From NCBI GenBank assembly GCA_027293245.1, contig JAPUFZ010000098.1:1-8038 (forward strand): a stretch of DNA of 8,038 nucleotides, read 5' to 3'. Numbering within the stretch: the first letter of the stretch is position 1; each line of letters opens with the position of its first letter. Under the pieces are notes generated by a model. That model was not told the DNA's origin. It searched no databases and saw only the letters and a program-made list of their open reading frames with translations. The DNA is from Gammaproteobacteria bacterium (lineage in GTDB: Bacteria; Pseudomonadota; Gammaproteobacteria; GCA-001735895). The position numbers and the translations under genes are program-made. Of this stretch, positions 1-7,585 are shown piece by piece.

Positions 1-7
1 GAAGCAC

Positions 8-39
8 CGTCATACCGGCGCTGTAATGCCGGCATGACG
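8..39. repeat. Imperfect palindrome resembling a dispersed REP-type repeat, downstream of truD
   Basis: Two 12-base arms (8-19 and 28-39) pair with a single A/C mismatch around an 8-base loop. The stem contains CCGGC/GCCGG and ends in CGTCAT/ATGACG, the general look of the short palindromic repeats scattered between genes in many gammaproteobacteria. A partial second copy follows: CCGGCATGA occurs at 29-37 and again at 61-69. A 6-base inverted repeat (GAGGAT at 41-46, ATCCTC at 69-74) could form a second, weaker hairpin. It lies 44 bases past the truD stop, so it could stabilise or end the transcript, but no T-run follows on either strand, so it is not a standard intrinsic terminator. Membership of a genome-wide repeat family is inferred from appearance alone. 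Confidence 0.6.
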
Positions 40-82
40 AGAGGATGGAATGGTCCGATACCGGCATGATCCTCACTTTCTT

Positions 83-1114
83 CTACTGACTCCTTCCACT
101 GTTAATGAAGTGATTGAGCAGGGTGGTGAAGTAGCTGCCGCGTGGCAGTCTTGCTTCGATTCTGAGTGTTGCCTCATCTTCATCGAACTCTACCTTGAAA
201 TCAGTGACCGCGACTCTTGTGGATCGCATTTGCAGGCTTGCCTTCTGCTGGAGCAGGCAGTGCCTGATGGTTTCGAATTCTGCCAGTACCGCATCTTCGA
301 TCTCCTGCGCACGGACCTGGAGTAATCGATTACCGACACCATACAGGCTTATCGTGCTGGCTATATCCTGGCGCTTAAATCTCTCAATCAATTCCTCATT
401 GATCGACTCATAAAAAATTGACCGGCTACCTCGCAGCATAAAGACGTCGCCTGTGATTGGCGCATCCCAGATACCCTGTTCTATGCGCTCCGATAACACC
501 CGATTGAATAAAAAACTCCGCAGCGCTGACAGGTACAAACTCTTCTTCGATCGACTCAATTTACGCGATCGGCGGGTACTGCTGAAAACTCGTAGCGCCT
601 GTTCAACGTTATCGCCTTGCCGGCCAAAACGTTGCTCGCCGAAATAATTGGCCATACCCTGATTACGGATCATGTCGAGTTGTTGCTGGGTGGCTTCAGG
701 CAGCGATTCGATATTACGAACTATAACCTCAAAATGATTCGAGCGATGTGTGCCAGAACGGAGTTTTTTATTGTGCCATGCGTGATCAAGCAAACAATAA
801 TCGGAAACGCCGGGCAGCCCCAGGCTATTCATTTGTCCGGGCAGGTAAAGACTCAACCACTGTTGGGTCACAGCCAATTTGTCTTTCAGGCCAGAATAGC
901 CAATGTCCCGGGGTTTGATGAAAAAGTCACCCGCCACACGTTCGATTAATTCATGCGTTGTCATCATCGATTTTTCGATTAGCAGAAACAGATGCTCACC
1001 TTCGCCAGCAGGCTCAAACCCTAGCTCTTCGGTGACCTTGAAGTCGCTGGCCTGACTCTTAAGCAGGCCACTAATCGATGCAATACCGTAAGGATATACC
1101 AGTCGCTTTGCCAT
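83..1114 (-). CDS. truD: tRNA pseudouridine(13) synthase TruD
   Basis: This cytoplasmic enzyme converts uridine 13 in the D-loop region of certain tRNAs (tRNA-Glu in E. coli) to pseudouridine. The 343 residues are close to the usual length of about 350 and match E. coli TruD from end to end. Visible motifs are SGLLKSQASDF near residues 15-25, LGFEPAGEGEH at 31-41, GLKDKLAVTQQW at 75-86 with the expected catalytic Asp78 (Asp80 in E. coli), the Asn126-x-Phe128 pair, NYFGEQRFG at 156-164, and a C-terminal LPRGSYFTTLL block. The insert between residues about 160 and 300 fits the TRUD domain that is specific to this family. The ATG overlaps the tsaB stop by one base (TGATG), and no strong Shine-Dalgarno sequence precedes it, so translation is probably coupled to tsaB. 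In E. coli truD lies with ispF and surE, so this neighbourhood differs. Nothing looks broken. Confidence 0.96.
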   Translation of the reverse strand: MAKRLVYPYGIASISGLLKSQASDFKVTEELGFEPAGEGEHLFLLIEKSMMTTHELIERVAGDFFIKPRDIGYSGLKDKLAVTQQWLSLYLPGQMNSLGLPGVSDYCLLDHAWHNKKLRSGTHRSNHFEVIVRNIESLPEATQQQLDMIRNQGMANYFGEQRFGRQGDNVEQALRVFSSTRRSRKLSRSKKSLYLSALRSFLFNRVLSERIEQGIWDAPITGDVFMLRGSRSIFYESINEELIERFKRQDIASTISLYGVGNRLLQVRAQEIEDAVLAEFETIRHCLLQQKASLQMRSTRVAVTDFKVEFDEDEATLRIEARLPRGSYFTTLLNHFINSGRSQ

Positions 1115-1791
1115 CAGCGCCGGGGTTGCTCGGCGACACGGTTCCTCAGGTAATTGATGCTGGTTTTTTCGGCGCTAAGCACATGATTTTCGAGCACCGC
1201 CTGCTGGGCCAGTTTTAACAAAGACCGTGCATCCGGCAGTAATTGCGAATCGATAATTATATCGGTATTACCATTTAACCAGGATTCAGGCGCAACTTCC
1301 CAACCATGTCCAGCGCCACAGGCAGGAATCGAATCAAAAACTACGTCTTCGAGTTTATTCAGTTTTTCCTCCCCCACCAGTAAGGCAAGCCCGTTTTTGT
1401 CTATTTTATATCGCGCCCAGTAAACCTCATCCATGCGTGCATCGAGAGCTACTACTACGTTATCGGCAGCATAGCGGTCGAAACAGGTCTGGGCTAATGT
1501 TGCCAGTGTCGAAATCTGCACTACCGGTATGCTTAAGCCGATGGCTATGCCCTGTATGGTTGCCGCGGCAATTCGTATTCCGGTAAAAGCACCGGGACCG
1601 TTGGCGAAGGCACAGTGTGTGAGCGACTGTTTAGAAAGATCGGCCGCCGCCAGTACCGCATCCATCATTTGCGGCAGATATCGGGTATGCTGGCGTGGGG
1701 TTAGCGCATACTCACCGAAAACCTGTCCATCGCTGCGCAACAACGCAGCCGAGCATGCCTCGGTCGAGGTATCGATAGCAAGGATGTTCAA
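1114..1791 (-). CDS. tsaB: tRNA threonylcarbamoyladenosine biosynthesis protein TsaB
   Basis: TsaB (YeaZ) is the non-catalytic ASKHA-fold partner of TsaD. With TsaC and TsaE it makes N6-threonylcarbamoyl-adenosine at position 37 of ANN-decoding tRNAs. Its 225 residues are close to the usual length of about 230. Seen here: the N-terminal NILAIDTSTEACSAAL phosphate-loop-like strand (residues 2-17), RQHTRYLP at 33-40, the family signature NGPGAFTGIRI at 64-74, ALDARMDEVYWARY in the middle and YLRNRVAEQP near the C-terminus. The start codon is TTG at 1789-1791: an in-frame TAG lies a few codons upstream, no ATG or GTG lies between, and the family begins M-x-ILAIDT. The region before it (CTGAAAGCCTGCGA) has only a weak Shine-Dalgarno match, so expression may depend on translation of the TPR gene that ends 32 bases upstream. 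The stop overlaps the truD start. TsaD, TsaC and TsaE are not in this window. Confidence 0.96.
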   Translation of the reverse strand: MNILAIDTSTEACSAALLRSDGQVFGEYALTPRQHTRYLPQMMDAVLAAADLSKQSLTHCAFANGPGAFTGIRIAAATIQGIAIGLSIPVVQISTLATLAQTCFDRYAADNVVVALDARMDEVYWARYKIDKNGLALLVGEEKLNKLEDVVFDSIPACGAGHGWEVAPESWLNGNTDIIIDSQLLPDARSLLKLAQQAVLENHVLSAEKTSINYLRNRVAEQPRR

Positions 1792-1823
1792 TCGCAGGCT
1801 TTCAGGATAAAACTACTTTGTTA

Positions 1824-2366
1824 TTATCCCGCCAACTCGCTAATCACCAGTTTTGCGTCACTGACCAGGGGATGATTTGGATTCTCATCGATAAACTGCT
1901 TCATCGATGCGATCGAAGGCTCCTTTTTGCCGATACCAGCAAGACTGATACCCTTGGCAAACAAGGCATTAGGCCGTAATGCGCTGTTACTATATTGATT
2001 CAGAAACTGGTCAAATTCCTTAACCGCCAGGTCGAGTTCGCCTGAATCCAGTTTTCGTTGCGCCTGGCTGAATTGCTCCAGTTCGGCCTGGAATTGCGGA
2101 TCCTTGGTTAAATCATCCTTCCAGTATGGCTTAAGCAGGGTCTCGGTGTTCTCGGCACCGCGGATTCCTGCAGTATAAACCGTGGTTGACTTCGCCGATT
2201 GCTTTTGCGTCGGATTGAGTGATTTAAGCTTGCTCCAGATCGATAGAAAGATACCCTCGAATACATTATGGGTTTCAGTTTCTTTTATCGCACTATCTTG
2301 TGCATACAGGCCTGCATTCAACAGCAGACCCGTGATGCACATCAATATTATCGCCAACTTTTTCAT
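1824..2366 (-). CDS. Small exported tetratricopeptide-repeat protein, function unknown
   Basis: The 180 residues start with a clear Sec signal peptide: two lysines, a hydrophobic core at about 4-20, and a likely signal peptidase I site after LYA at residue 22. There is no lipobox (Cys10 lies inside the hydrophobic core, preceded by Met), so a soluble periplasmic or secreted protein is expected. Residues 23-90 match no family I can name; a TTVYTAGIRG segment at about 62-71 and a PYWKDDLTKDP segment may be conserved landmarks. Residues about 95-178 form two to three TPR-like helical hairpins, as in the C-terminal part of CpoB/YbgF. Examples are SGELDLAVKEFDQFLNQYSN and the following GKKEPSIASMKQFIDENPNH. 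The gene begins 11 bases after the giant TPR protein upstream, with its ribosome binding site over that gene's stop. The two are therefore probably made together and may interact. That partnership is inference. Confidence 0.85.
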   Translation of the reverse strand: MKKLAIILMCITGLLLNAGLYAQDSAIKETETHNVFEGIFLSIWSKLKSLNPTQKQSAKSTTVYTAGIRGAENTETLLKPYWKDDLTKDPQFQAELEQFSQAQRKLDSGELDLAVKEFDQFLNQYSNSALRPNALFAKGISLAGIGKKEPSIASMKQFIDENPNHPLVSDAKLVISELAG

Positions 2367-2374
2367 TTGCTAAA

Positions 2375-2379
2375 CCTCT
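2375..2379 (-). promoter_or_regulatory. Ribosome binding site of the small TPR gene
   Basis: AGAGG lies 8 bases before the ATG at 2366 and shares bases with the TAG stop (2378-2380) of the giant gene upstream. This layout favours re-initiation by ribosomes finishing the giant gene and supports the chosen start. Confidence 0.7.
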
Positions 2380-5300
2380 ATTGACTCAACAACTTGCCAT
2401 AGGCTTCATATTCCTGCGCTACTAGCACTGAGTCCAGCTGCTTTGCCTGCTTATAACTGCTGGCAGCCTGGTTCAAATTACCTTCCTTGTATTGCGCCAT
2501 CGACAAGTTGATTAAAATACCGCCGTCTTCACTGTCGAGACTGGCGGCGCGGGTATAATTATCAATCGCCTTTTCATAATCTTCCTGCAAAAAGTATAGA
2601 TTACCCTGATTCGAGTAAACCGCACTATTGTTCGGCGCGAGTTCAGTCAGCGCCTCAAAAGCGATCTCTGCATCATCATATAGTCCAAAACGGGCGTATA
2701 GGATAGCTATTTGCATACGAGCGGCAATATTTTTCGGATTACTGGCTACCATAATTTGATAAGGCAGTACCAGTCGGTCGATACTCTTCACCAGCAGCAG
2801 GTTTATCTCTCGCTTTACCAGGCTTTTTGTACGCTTGAGATCGGGTAGAGGGATAGAGTAACTGGCCTTTCTCAAGGTCACTGGCTGGTACTGCGTCCAG
2901 GCCTGTTTCAGGTCGATAATACCGAGGTTGCTTTCGGCAAGCGCGGTATGATACTTACGCGCGCCCTCAGCCCAGGCCTCGGTGAAACTGGTATTCACCA
3001 TAGTCGCCTCGATCGGAATCCAGACTCTATCGTCCTTGATTACCAGCAAACTCGAGTCCTGGCTGATCAAACCGGAATCCTCGGCCGGGATAGCGGTATC
3101 GAACATCATGAACAAATGGCCGGGGGTTTCGACAAAGGCGGTATTGATACCCAGATTTTCCAGCCCGGCACTGATCAATACCGACAGATCGTCACAATCG
3201 CCACTTTTCAGACGCAGGGTCTCGCGTGGAAACTGAACGTAGTCTATCTGGTCATCACGAAGTTGGGTAAACGGGGTATTCGGATCGATAATGTAATTAG
3301 TCCCCGACGCGGTCAAACTGCTGAAGTAAGCCATCGCCGAGACCAGTTTTTCGTTGAGTGGACCCGGGTCCGGCTGAAACTCGTTTACCACCCGGCGTAC
3401 ATAGTCGCGCAGGGTATCGTCCTTGGGCGTTACGAACGACCCCACCATGGCCGGGTCGCCCCAGACGATCGCATTCTTACCATAGATGGTCATCGGCTGG
3501 GTGAGGGTAATATCGTCTTTCTGGCCATCGCGCAGATAAGTCAATTTCACTTCAACCTGAACGCCTGTGTCTTCGTCAACTTCGAGTATCCTGTTGTTAA
3601 AAGTCGCCTTGATATCAAATTGCTGGGTCTCGTTACCACGGATACTGGCTATTTCGATGATCGATGGGAAATCCATATACTCCTTGATTTGAAAGGACAG
3701 TTTCAGGTTGCCATAATCAGTGGCGCCGACATTTTGCAATGTCACACTGCCTATTGGCTGGTCGAGGTATTTTTTGTAGGCGGCGGAAAATACAGTCTGC
3801 AAGTTCAGGTCTGATAACAATAACTGGGGTGCATTGCTCTTGAACTCGAGTGATTTTTTCTTTTCCGCAAAGGCGACGTTGAGTATAGCCCGATTTTGGT
3901 TTGAAGGATCAAGCTCGACCGCCTTCTGGAAAGCGACAATGGCTTCGTCGAACATCCGGCGCTTGGTAAATAAATCGCCGAGAGCAACCTGCGGGCTGGC
4001 CCAGCTTGGATTAATATTGGCCGCTTTTTCGAGATGCTCGCGTGAGGCGTCAAACAGATTGGCATCCTGGTACACGCGGCCGATCTTATATTGCAACTCG
4101 GGTGAGGCCGGATCTATACTGATCGCGGTTTTTAAATACTCGATTGCAGACCCGGTCTTACCCTGCTGATTGGCAATTTCTGCCTGCAGTGTCAGGACAT
4201 CGAGATCTTCCGGTGCGATGCGCGCAGCCAAATCAGCGTGGGTCGCAGCCGATCGATAATTGCGCGTCGCGAATAGTCCCCGGGCATAGAGTTTTTGCGC
4301 CAGCAGCGACCGTCCCTGCAAGGATACGGCCTTGTCGAGATAAGCGTTCGCTTCCGGGTATCGTTTTTGTTCGAGTTCGATTTGGCCCGCCAGCTGATAG
4401 AGCTCGAAGGCCTCTGGATTGTGTTTGATGCCCTGTTGTAATGACCGCACCGCTTTTGGATTTTGACCAAGATTGATATATGCGTCAGCCAGGGATACCC
4501 AGGCATCGACAACTTCGGGCTTGTCTTTACCCGCCCGGGTCAACCTCAGTACTGCTTCTTTACTCTTGCCCTGTTTCATCGCCAACTTGCCAAGCAGATA
4601 ATAGCCGTCACCTTTGGTTTCCTTTTTGCCCGACAACTTGATCGCAATCGCCTTGGCCTCATCGTCACGGCCCAGGCTCAACAATGCCCTCGCCTTGCCT
4701 ACTGCAGCCTCACCCGATTTGGGTTGCCGCCTGGAAACCGCATCATAGTGCCCAAGGGCAGCCTCGAAATCCCCAAGTGCATACATATCACCAGCAATTT
4801 TCAGTCTAATGTCGTTATTGTCCGGATTGGCATCTACCACAGTCTGGTATGCGGCGAGACCTTCTTCGGCGAGACCCGCATCTATATAGGCCCGTCCCAG
4901 CAAGTAACGTAACTCAATATTACTTTCATGTAATGCCAGGCCATCCTCGGCGCAGGTCACGGCACCTATAGAATCGTCGAGTTCGAGGCTGAGCTGGGTA
5001 CAGATCAGGTAGGGCTCGACTTCTTCTGGGCCTGCCGCCAGCACTTCGTCTATCAACGATCTGGCTTCCAGGTATTGTTCGAGTTGATAGTAGGCCTGTA
5101 CCTGGTACCTGAATGCCTTATTGCGGTATGCCTGATCGTCTTCCAGTTGCTTAAATACACTGATCGAGCGTGGGTAATCCTGCAATTGGTACAGGCTCAT
5201 TGCCAGCAAATCCATGGCATCGGAATTATCCGGAGCAATTTTTAATAATCTGTCGGCTATTTGGATTGCCTCGGCATACTGACCCGCTTCATATAGCGCC

Positions 5301-7345
5301 AGTATTTTCTGGAAATGATTTTCTCTTGCGGCCGAAGGATCTGCACGTAAACCATGCCCACTCACCGATACGACACGAAACCAGGTGTATTTTCCGGCCT
5401 TTAGCGCCGGTATCGTCTGGTTAAGTTGTTTCGCACTGGAGATTTTTTTGAATCCCTTATTTTCACTGACCGAAGCCTGAATCTCGTACTCCGCAATCAG
5501 TGGCGATCTGGAACTGCTCCATTCCAGTTTCACATGGGACTTGCTAGCTGCAATTTGCAATCCAAAGGCAGCGTCGGGATATTCGAACAAGTCAAAACGA
5601 AAATATTTCTTCAAGTCCCTATCATTGATAAATACACTGTTAGTATCACCAGATACAACAGACATCGACCCGACTTCATCAAAATAATAATCGGTGCCAT
5701 TTTTACCGGCCGAACCAAAGGCCTTGTATGGCTTGAAATCCTTGTATACCTGAATTCCATAATCATTAAAATCAGTAGCCGCCAATACATACAACTTGTC
5801 CTGCCGGTCTATATCGAGCGCGTAAAACCGGGTAACCCGGTGGATAGAGTCGGCTTCGATGCCAAGACTGGTAATTAGCTTCCGCTCTTTGCTGATGACG
5901 CGAATCAATCCAGAACCGCCGGCATCGCCAATATACAGATTTTGCTGGCTGTCGACCGTAATCGGTCCGACCTCTATGAACAGCCTGGTATCATTTTGGT
6001 TGGCCTTGATTTCCTCGACAAATTGACCGTCGCTAGAAAATACCTGAACCCGGTTATTACCTGTGTCACTCACGTAGTACTGGCCATGGGATATAAACAC
6101 GTGCTGGGGTTTCTGGAAGCCGCCGGCCGAACTTCCGTAACGCCCCGTGCTAAAGATACTCTTGCCGTCAACGCCATAGACCAGCAACTTGTTGCCCTCG
6201 ATAATTGCGACTGTATTCAGGTCTGAATGTATCGCCACCGCCTTTTTTACCCCATCGGCAAACACACCCAGTTCCTTACCAGCCGCCGATAAAACTACGA
6301 TTCCGCCCTTTTTCGGTTTGATACAAAGCGACTTACCGTCAACGAATGTCTGTATTGCAGTGCAGTTGACGTCCTGAACCGCACCAAATTTCACCTGGTC
6401 GCTGATGACCGGAGTTTTGAATTTCTTTTGCTCTAGCTGGAAAACTTCCACTTTTTTGTTTTTACTATCGAGGATTGCAATCTGGCCATGGCTATTCACT
6501 GAAAGCTGCGTAATATTGAGATATTGTGCACGGGCCTGGCCGAGTGCGCCAAATCGGCCGATGCGCTTCAGTTTGCGCCAGTCCAGTATCGTCACCTGGT
6601 TGGTCACTGCATCGGCCAGATACAGGTGCCCGTCGAGGTCAGTCGTCATCGCGGTAAATTCCGGCGTACCATCGAACAGAGGTTTTAGCTCCTCGGCACT
6701 GAAGCGCTTGATCAGCTTACCGCGCACATCGAAAATCGAGATTCGTGCCTCACCTTCCAGCACATAGACATTTTCATCCGCATCAATGCTGATGTGAGTT
6801 GGTTTCCTCAGGTCCGCACTGCCGGCACCATCGCGCCCGAAACTGTAAAGATACAGGCCTTGCTCATTAAAGACATTAATTTGCTTATTACCAGAATCGC
6901 CGATAAAGATGTGGTTGTTAATCGAGACCGCAACCGGCCTTGGTTTTTTTTGCTCACCGGGATCGCCGCCGGACTTGGAAAACAGCTTGACTGGTTTAAG
7001 GTCCGGAGTAACTATGCCGACCTGCGCACTGCCTTCATTGACGATTACCAGGTTGCCATTTTTGAGTAGATCAATACCACCAGTATCCGAATCCCTGAAA
7101 ATTTCAGGCGCGATACTGAGTAGTTCGATTTTACCATCGACAATTTTAAGCAGGCTTCCTTTTCTTTCACTGGGAACATAAACCACGCCTGCCTCGGTAA
7201 TCTTCAGACCGGTGGCCTTCTTTATGTACTCGGCGTGATCCTTACCTTCAATATATTGCTGAATTTCCAGTGCATACAACGAATGGGATGAACTAAATAA
7301 CAGGATTACGAGAATTATTTTTATACTACGGATATTCAGGTACAT
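2378..7345 (-). CDS. Giant exported NHL-propeller / FnIII / TPR / transglutaminase-like protein
   Basis: This 1655-residue protein is of unknown role. A Sec signal peptide (residues 1-25, ending in LYA) has no lipobox, so export to the periplasm or beyond is expected. Residues about 30-590 are NHL-like beta-propeller repeats (for example KPTHISIDADENVYVLEG and SDTGNNRVQVFSSDG), enough for roughly two propellers; Cys328 and Cys341 could form a disulphide. Residues about 597-672 look like fibronectin III. Residues 674-1149 are fourteen contiguous TPRs of exactly 34 residues. Residues about 1165-1290 are a beta-rich, Ig-like module. A transglutaminase-like domain follows (about 1295-1450) with GDCDDLS (Cys1384), TPGHLF (His1410) and WIPIEAT (Glu1446 where Asp is usual). 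Three TPRs end the protein (1539-1640). The start chosen is the ATG at 7345, because GAGGAG lies 7 bases before it; a TTG at 7360 and an ATG at 7351 are in frame but sit over or against that site. No transmembrane anchor is seen beyond the signal peptide. A scaffold that binds envelope proteins and may cleave or crosslink one is plausible but unproven. Confidence 0.9.
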   Translation of the reverse strand: MYLNIRSIKIILVILLFSSSHSLYALEIQQYIEGKDHAEYIKKATGLKITEAGVVYVPSERKGSLLKIVDGKIELLSIAPEIFRDSDTGGIDLLKNGNLVIVNEGSAQVGIVTPDLKPVKLFSKSGGDPGEQKKPRPVAVSINNHIFIGDSGNKQINVFNEQGLYLYSFGRDGAGSADLRKPTHISIDADENVYVLEGEARISIFDVRGKLIKRFSAEELKPLFDGTPEFTAMTTDLDGHLYLADAVTNQVTILDWRKLKRIGRFGALGQARAQYLNITQLSVNSHGQIAILDSKNKKVEVFQLEQKKFKTPVISDQVKFGAVQDVNCTAIQTFVDGKSLCIKPKKGGIVVLSAAGKELGVFADGVKKAVAIHSDLNTVAIIEGNKLLVYGVDGKSIFSTGRYGSSAGGFQKPQHVFISHGQYYVSDTGNNRVQVFSSDGQFVEEIKANQNDTRLFIEVGPITVDSQQNLYIGDAGGSGLIRVISKERKLITSLGIEADSIHRVTRFYALDIDRQDKLYVLAATDFNDYGIQVYKDFKPYKAFGSAGKNGTDYYFDEVGSMSVVSGDTNSVFINDRDLKKYFRFDLFEYPDAAFGLQIAASKSHVKLEWSSSRSPLIAEYEIQASVSENKGFKKISSAKQLNQTIPALKAGKYTWFRVVSVSGHGLRADPSAARENHFQKILALYEAGQYAEAIQIADRLLKIAPDNSDAMDLLAMSLYQLQDYPRSISVFKQLEDDQAYRNKAFRYQVQAYYQLEQYLEARSLIDEVLAAGPEEVEPYLICTQLSLELDDSIGAVTCAEDGLALHESNIELRYLLGRAYIDAGLAEEGLAAYQTVVDANPDNNDIRLKIAGDMYALGDFEAALGHYDAVSRRQPKSGEAAVGKARALLSLGRDDEAKAIAIKLSGKKETKGDGYYLLGKLAMKQGKSKEAVLRLTRAGKDKPEVVDAWVSLADAYINLGQNPKAVRSLQQGIKHNPEAFELYQLAGQIELEQKRYPEANAYLDKAVSLQGRSLLAQKLYARGLFATRNYRSAATHADLAARIAPEDLDVLTLQAEIANQQGKTGSAIEYLKTAISIDPASPELQYKIGRVYQDANLFDASREHLEKAANINPSWASPQVALGDLFTKRRMFDEAIVAFQKAVELDPSNQNRAILNVAFAEKKKSLEFKSNAPQLLLSDLNLQTVFSAAYKKYLDQPIGSVTLQNVGATDYGNLKLSFQIKEYMDFPSIIEIASIRGNETQQFDIKATFNNRILEVDEDTGVQVEVKLTYLRDGQKDDITLTQPMTIYGKNAIVWGDPAMVGSFVTPKDDTLRDYVRRVVNEFQPDPGPLNEKLVSAMAYFSSLTASGTNYIIDPNTPFTQLRDDQIDYVQFPRETLRLKSGDCDDLSVLISAGLENLGINTAFVETPGHLFMMFDTAIPAEDSGLISQDSSLLVIKDDRVWIPIEATMVNTSFTEAWAEGARKYHTALAESNLGIIDLKQAWTQYQPVTLRKASYSIPLPDLKRTKSLVKREINLLLVKSIDRLVLPYQIMVASNPKNIAARMQIAILYARFGLYDDAEIAFEALTELAPNNSAVYSNQGNLYFLQEDYEKAIDNYTRAASLDSEDGGILINLSMAQYKEGNLNQAASSYKQAKQLDSVLVAQEYEAYGKLLSQ

Positions 7346-7352
7346 CGACATA

Positions 7353-7358
7353 CTCCTC
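7353..7358 (-). promoter_or_regulatory. Strong ribosome binding site of the giant gene
   Basis: GAGGAG stands 7 bases upstream of the ATG at 7345, which is ideal spacing. It overlaps the in-frame TTG at 7358-7360 and leaves only one base before the ATG at 7349-7351. The site therefore shortens the longest open frame by five codons, and the resulting protein begins MYLNIRSIK, a normal signal-peptide n-region. Confidence 0.8.
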
Positions 7359-7371
7359 AAAATCGTACCGG

Positions 7372-7393
7372 CCTGCCGCGTATCAACAGCAGG
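7372..7393 (-). other. Stem-loop in the leader of the giant gene
   Basis: On the minus strand CCTGCTG and CGGCAGG pair over 7 base pairs, including one T/G wobble, around an 8-base loop. The stem ends about 14 bases before the GAGGAG ribosome binding site and no T-run follows, so it is not a terminator. It could protect the mRNA 5' end or modulate ribosome access. It is a short stem that might arise by chance. Confidence 0.35.
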
Positions 7394-7427
7394 GAACCAG
7401 TCTAAATTAACACCTTTTTACCAGACA

Positions 7428-7433
7428 ATTATA
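7428..7433 (-). promoter_or_regulatory. Candidate sigma-70 -10 element (TATAAT) for the giant gene operon
   Basis: A perfect TATAAT lies on the minus strand in the gap after lpxA. It would place the transcription start near 7421 and give a leader of about 75 bases. The hexamer 17 bases upstream (GAAGCT) is a poor -35, and there is no TGn extended -10, so an activator may be needed. The surrounding 7395-7450 stretch is A+T rich, which supports a promoter. No rho-independent terminator for lpxA was found in the gap, so read-through from lpxA is also possible. Nothing else recognisable lies in 7434-7585. Confidence 0.45.
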
Positions 7434-7585
7434 GATACTACGCCTTTTTTAGCTTCCGTTTTTGTTAACTAGCTCTCCTATTCGATCAATATCAGGGGAG
7501 GATCTGCTGTATAGCGCTTAACACAAGCTTTCGGGGAGTGAATAATGACTAGTTGGCGCAGAGTTGAACCACTCGAGAAACCGAA

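Noticed and set aside
50..325. 91-codon plus-strand frame over the truD 3' end
   Set aside because: It is antisense to conserved C-terminal TruD sequence and has no family features.
2337..2339. Cys10 of the small TPR protein as a lipoprotein cysteine
   Set aside because: It lies inside the hydrophobic core, is preceded by Met where a small residue is required, and a good signal peptidase I site follows at residue 22.
2948..3814. 288-codon open frame on the plus strand
   Set aside because: It lies antisense to the beta-rich and transglutaminase-like parts of the giant protein, whose motifs (GDCDD, PGH) are clear on the minus strand. The plus-strand product shows no recognisable domain.
7553..7577. 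T-arm-like GGTTCAACTC on the minus strand as the end of a tRNA
   Set aside because: No matching acceptor stem, anticodon stem or proper 5-bp T-stem can be drawn around it.
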